From Clostridia bacterium (GTDB taxonomy: Bacteria; Bacillota; Clostridia; Oscillospirales; CAG-272), in assembly GCA_017461825.1 (NCBI GenBank), contig JAFTXB010000039.1, positions 1-23,199 on the forward strand: DNA of 23,199 nucleotides, read 5' to 3'. The first letter of the stretch is position 1. Each line of letters begins with the position of its first letter. This document shows positions 22,475 through 23,199 of the stretch, piece by piece. The translations under genes and the position numbers were made by a program. The notes under the pieces were generated by a model, which was not told the DNA's origin, searched no databases, and worked only from the letters and a program-made list of their open reading frames with translations.

Positions 22475-22501
22475 GAGTTCCGATTCTCCTAATCTCCACC
22501 A
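22475..22501 (+). repeat. Near-copy of the ssrA 3' end (candidate att repeat)
   Basis: GAGTTCCGATTCTCCTAATC followed by TCCACCA repeats the ssrA tail at 22199-22224 with one inserted C and one C-to-A change. The ends of ssrA genes are well-known integration sites for tyrosine-integrase elements, so this may be the distal attachment repeat of a lost element. A partial gene duplication is the alternative. No integrase is in the window. Confidence 0.55.
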
Positions 22502-22571
22502 AACGCTGCTCAGACGAACACTTACTTCTTTAGCGGCGGCTTCGCCGTAAAGGTTTCGCTCTGATACGAAC

Positions 22572-22612
22572 AAAAACGCCATCTTAGATGAAAGTCTAAG
22601 GTGGCGTTTTTT
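22572..22612. terminator. Strong hairpin terminator (serving the minus-strand pyruvate-kinase-like fragment)
   Basis: AAAAACGCCATCTTAGA (22572-22588) pairs with TCTAAGGTGGCGTTTTT (22595-22611) with one G-U and a 6-nt loop. It is U-rich on both ends, so it can act in either direction. On the minus strand it starts 7 nt after the stop at 22619, where an intact gene would have its terminator. Confidence 0.75.
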
Positions 22613-22618
22613 GTTATG

Positions 22619-22744
22619 TTATATCTCATCAATCTTGATAAGGTTGGTATTGCCGGAATGTCCCGTGGTATCTCCATCGGTGATAACAATACGATCTTTT
22701 TTGACAATCCAAGTTCCTTTGATGCGATCTTCTTTGCTGTATTC
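22619..22744 (-). pseudogene. Fragment resembling the pyruvate kinase C-terminus
   Basis: The minus-strand frame that ends at TAA 22621-22619 reads about 41 residues, ending ITDGDTTGHSGNTNLIKIDEI. This resembles the last beta-strand pair of pyruvate kinases (VVITAGVPVG.SGTTNLIKV). No start codon or SD is present; the frame meets a stop at 22765-22763, inside the hydrogenase terminator. The fragment still has its own terminator 7 nt downstream. It is best read as the 3' stub of a gene whose front was replaced. Identity is by recalled family pattern and not certain. Confidence 0.5.
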
Positions 22745-22750
22745 AAAATT

Positions 22751-22782
22751 AGGGCTTACCGCCTACACAAGCGGCAAGCCCT
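22751..22782 (-). terminator. Intrinsic terminator of the minus-strand hydrogenase
   Basis: On the minus strand AGGGCTTGCCGC (22782-22771) pairs with GCGGTAAGCCCT (22762-22751) with one G-U, followed by AATTTT, 13 nt after the stop of the hydrogenase. Confidence 0.78.
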
Positions 22783-22795
22783 TTAGAATTTGTCT

Positions 22796-23199
22796 TTACT
22801 TCAACAGCGAAATTGCATCGCTGATATTTTTTTCATGTGCCTCGCGACCGTATTTATCAACCTCAGCTTTGTTCTTTTCTCCGTGGGTGAGGCATCCTGC
22901 ACCGCCGATACAACCGCCGATACAAGCCATACCCTCAATAAAGTTGCCGTCGAGAATACCCTTGTTCAGCTTGAGAAGTGCCATACGGCAGGCTTCAATA
23001 CCGTCACATACAACAGGCTTGATCTCAAAGTCGATGTTTTGCTCTTTCATAGCCTGTGCCGCTGCATCGGTAAGACCTCCGCTTCTTGCGAAGATACGGC
23101 CGAAGTAGGATGCGTTATCAAGAACGCCCTCTTCAAGCGTTTCGATCTCACTGTCTCGGCTGTCAAAGAGTGCCTGAAGCTCCTCGAAGGTGAGGACGG
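22796..23199 (-). CDS. [FeFe]-hydrogenase, group B-like, C-terminal part (5' part outside window)
   Basis: The minus-strand frame is open to the window edge and stops at TAA 22798-22796, giving 133 visible residues. ASYFGRIFARSGGLTDAA matches the FG..FG.TGGV.EA segment near the H-cluster. EGMACIGGCIGGAGCL matches the last H-cluster cysteine motif (MACPGGCxGG) of [FeFe]-hydrogenases. Unlike the copy at 1-225 it has GGAGCL instead of GGGQP and lacks the small-subunit tail, ending soon after in a short helix. That is typical of monomeric group B-like enzymes, whose physiological role is poorly known. A Met at 23050 is internal, not a start. Confidence 0.85.
   Translation of the reverse strand, partial: VLTFEELQALFDSRDSEIETLEEGVLDNASYFGRIFARSGGLTDAAAQAMKEQNIDFEIKPVVCDGIEACRMALLKLNKGILDGNFIEGMACIGGCIGGAGCLTHGEKNKAEVDKYGREAHEKNISDAISLLK

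Noticed and set aside
22522..22746. 74-codon minus-strand ORF after ssrA
   Set aside because: It reads straight through the terminator at 22572-22612 and has no SD. A different frame of the same strand gives the pyruvate-kinase-like sequence.
22611..23108. 165-codon plus-strand ORF at the right end
   Set aside because: It is antisense to the conserved hydrogenase C-terminus and its terminator.
1..23199. CRISPR arrays, insertion sequences, integrases, rRNA
   Set aside because: No regularly spaced direct repeats, transposase or integrase motifs, or rRNA sequence were seen on either strand.

Overview
The window looks like a chromosomal segment of an anaerobic, spore-forming Clostridia-type bacterium (Bacillota, perhaps a gut lineage near Oscillospirales; the family cannot be fixed from this sequence). 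The signs are two different [FeFe]-hydrogenase ends at the window edges, the c-di-AMP cyclase locus cdaA-(cdaR remnant)-COG2509 oxidoreductase, the recJ-relA-dtd-hemZ gene order, and a spoVB-mazG-HU-rqcP-yabP-yabQ-divIC block that matches the Bacillus yabM-yabQ/divIC order. Nearly all of 1757-21290 is compact and on the + strand.

Layout. 1-225 is the 3' end of a HydA-type hydrogenase. 226-1580 is the accessory-looking part: two small XRE regulators on the minus strand, four long palindromes placed just after stop codons, and a minus-strand leader (near-consensus promoter, strong SD, 20-codon ORF, intrinsic terminator) in front of the second regulator. 1757-3226 is nicotinate phosphoribosyltransferase with its own promoter and terminator. 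3395-6754 holds cdaA, a 64-residue membrane-anchor-only CdaR remnant, a COG2509 FAD oxidoreductase and an RseC-like protein, mostly with 4-nt overlaps. 6817-17883 is a long co-directional run: recJ, relA/spoT, dtd, hemZ, a uridine-kinase-like gene, an MTA/SAH deaminase, a SpoVB/MurJ-like flippase and mazG. HU at 18012 has its own promoter and is followed by rqcP, yabP, yabQ, divIC, smpB and a HAD phosphatase, ending at a strong bidirectional terminator (21301-21354).

21357-21629 is a minus-strand lipoprotein. ssrA (tmRNA, 21832-22224) follows with its own consensus promoter, so both parts of trans-translation (smpB and ssrA) lie within 2 kb, and the RQC factor RqcP is nearby. Downstream of ssrA is a gene-poor stretch (22225-22795) with a near-copy of the ssrA 3' end, dense hairpins, and a start-less fragment resembling the C-terminus of pyruvate kinase. 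The window ends in the C-terminal part of a second hydrogenase on the minus strand.

The most unusual points are the leader/attenuator-like unit at 1323-1578, the loss of all YbbR domains from CdaR, the repeat family at gene 3' ends, and the ssrA-tail duplication next to a truncated gene, which looks like the scar of a past integration or rearrangement.
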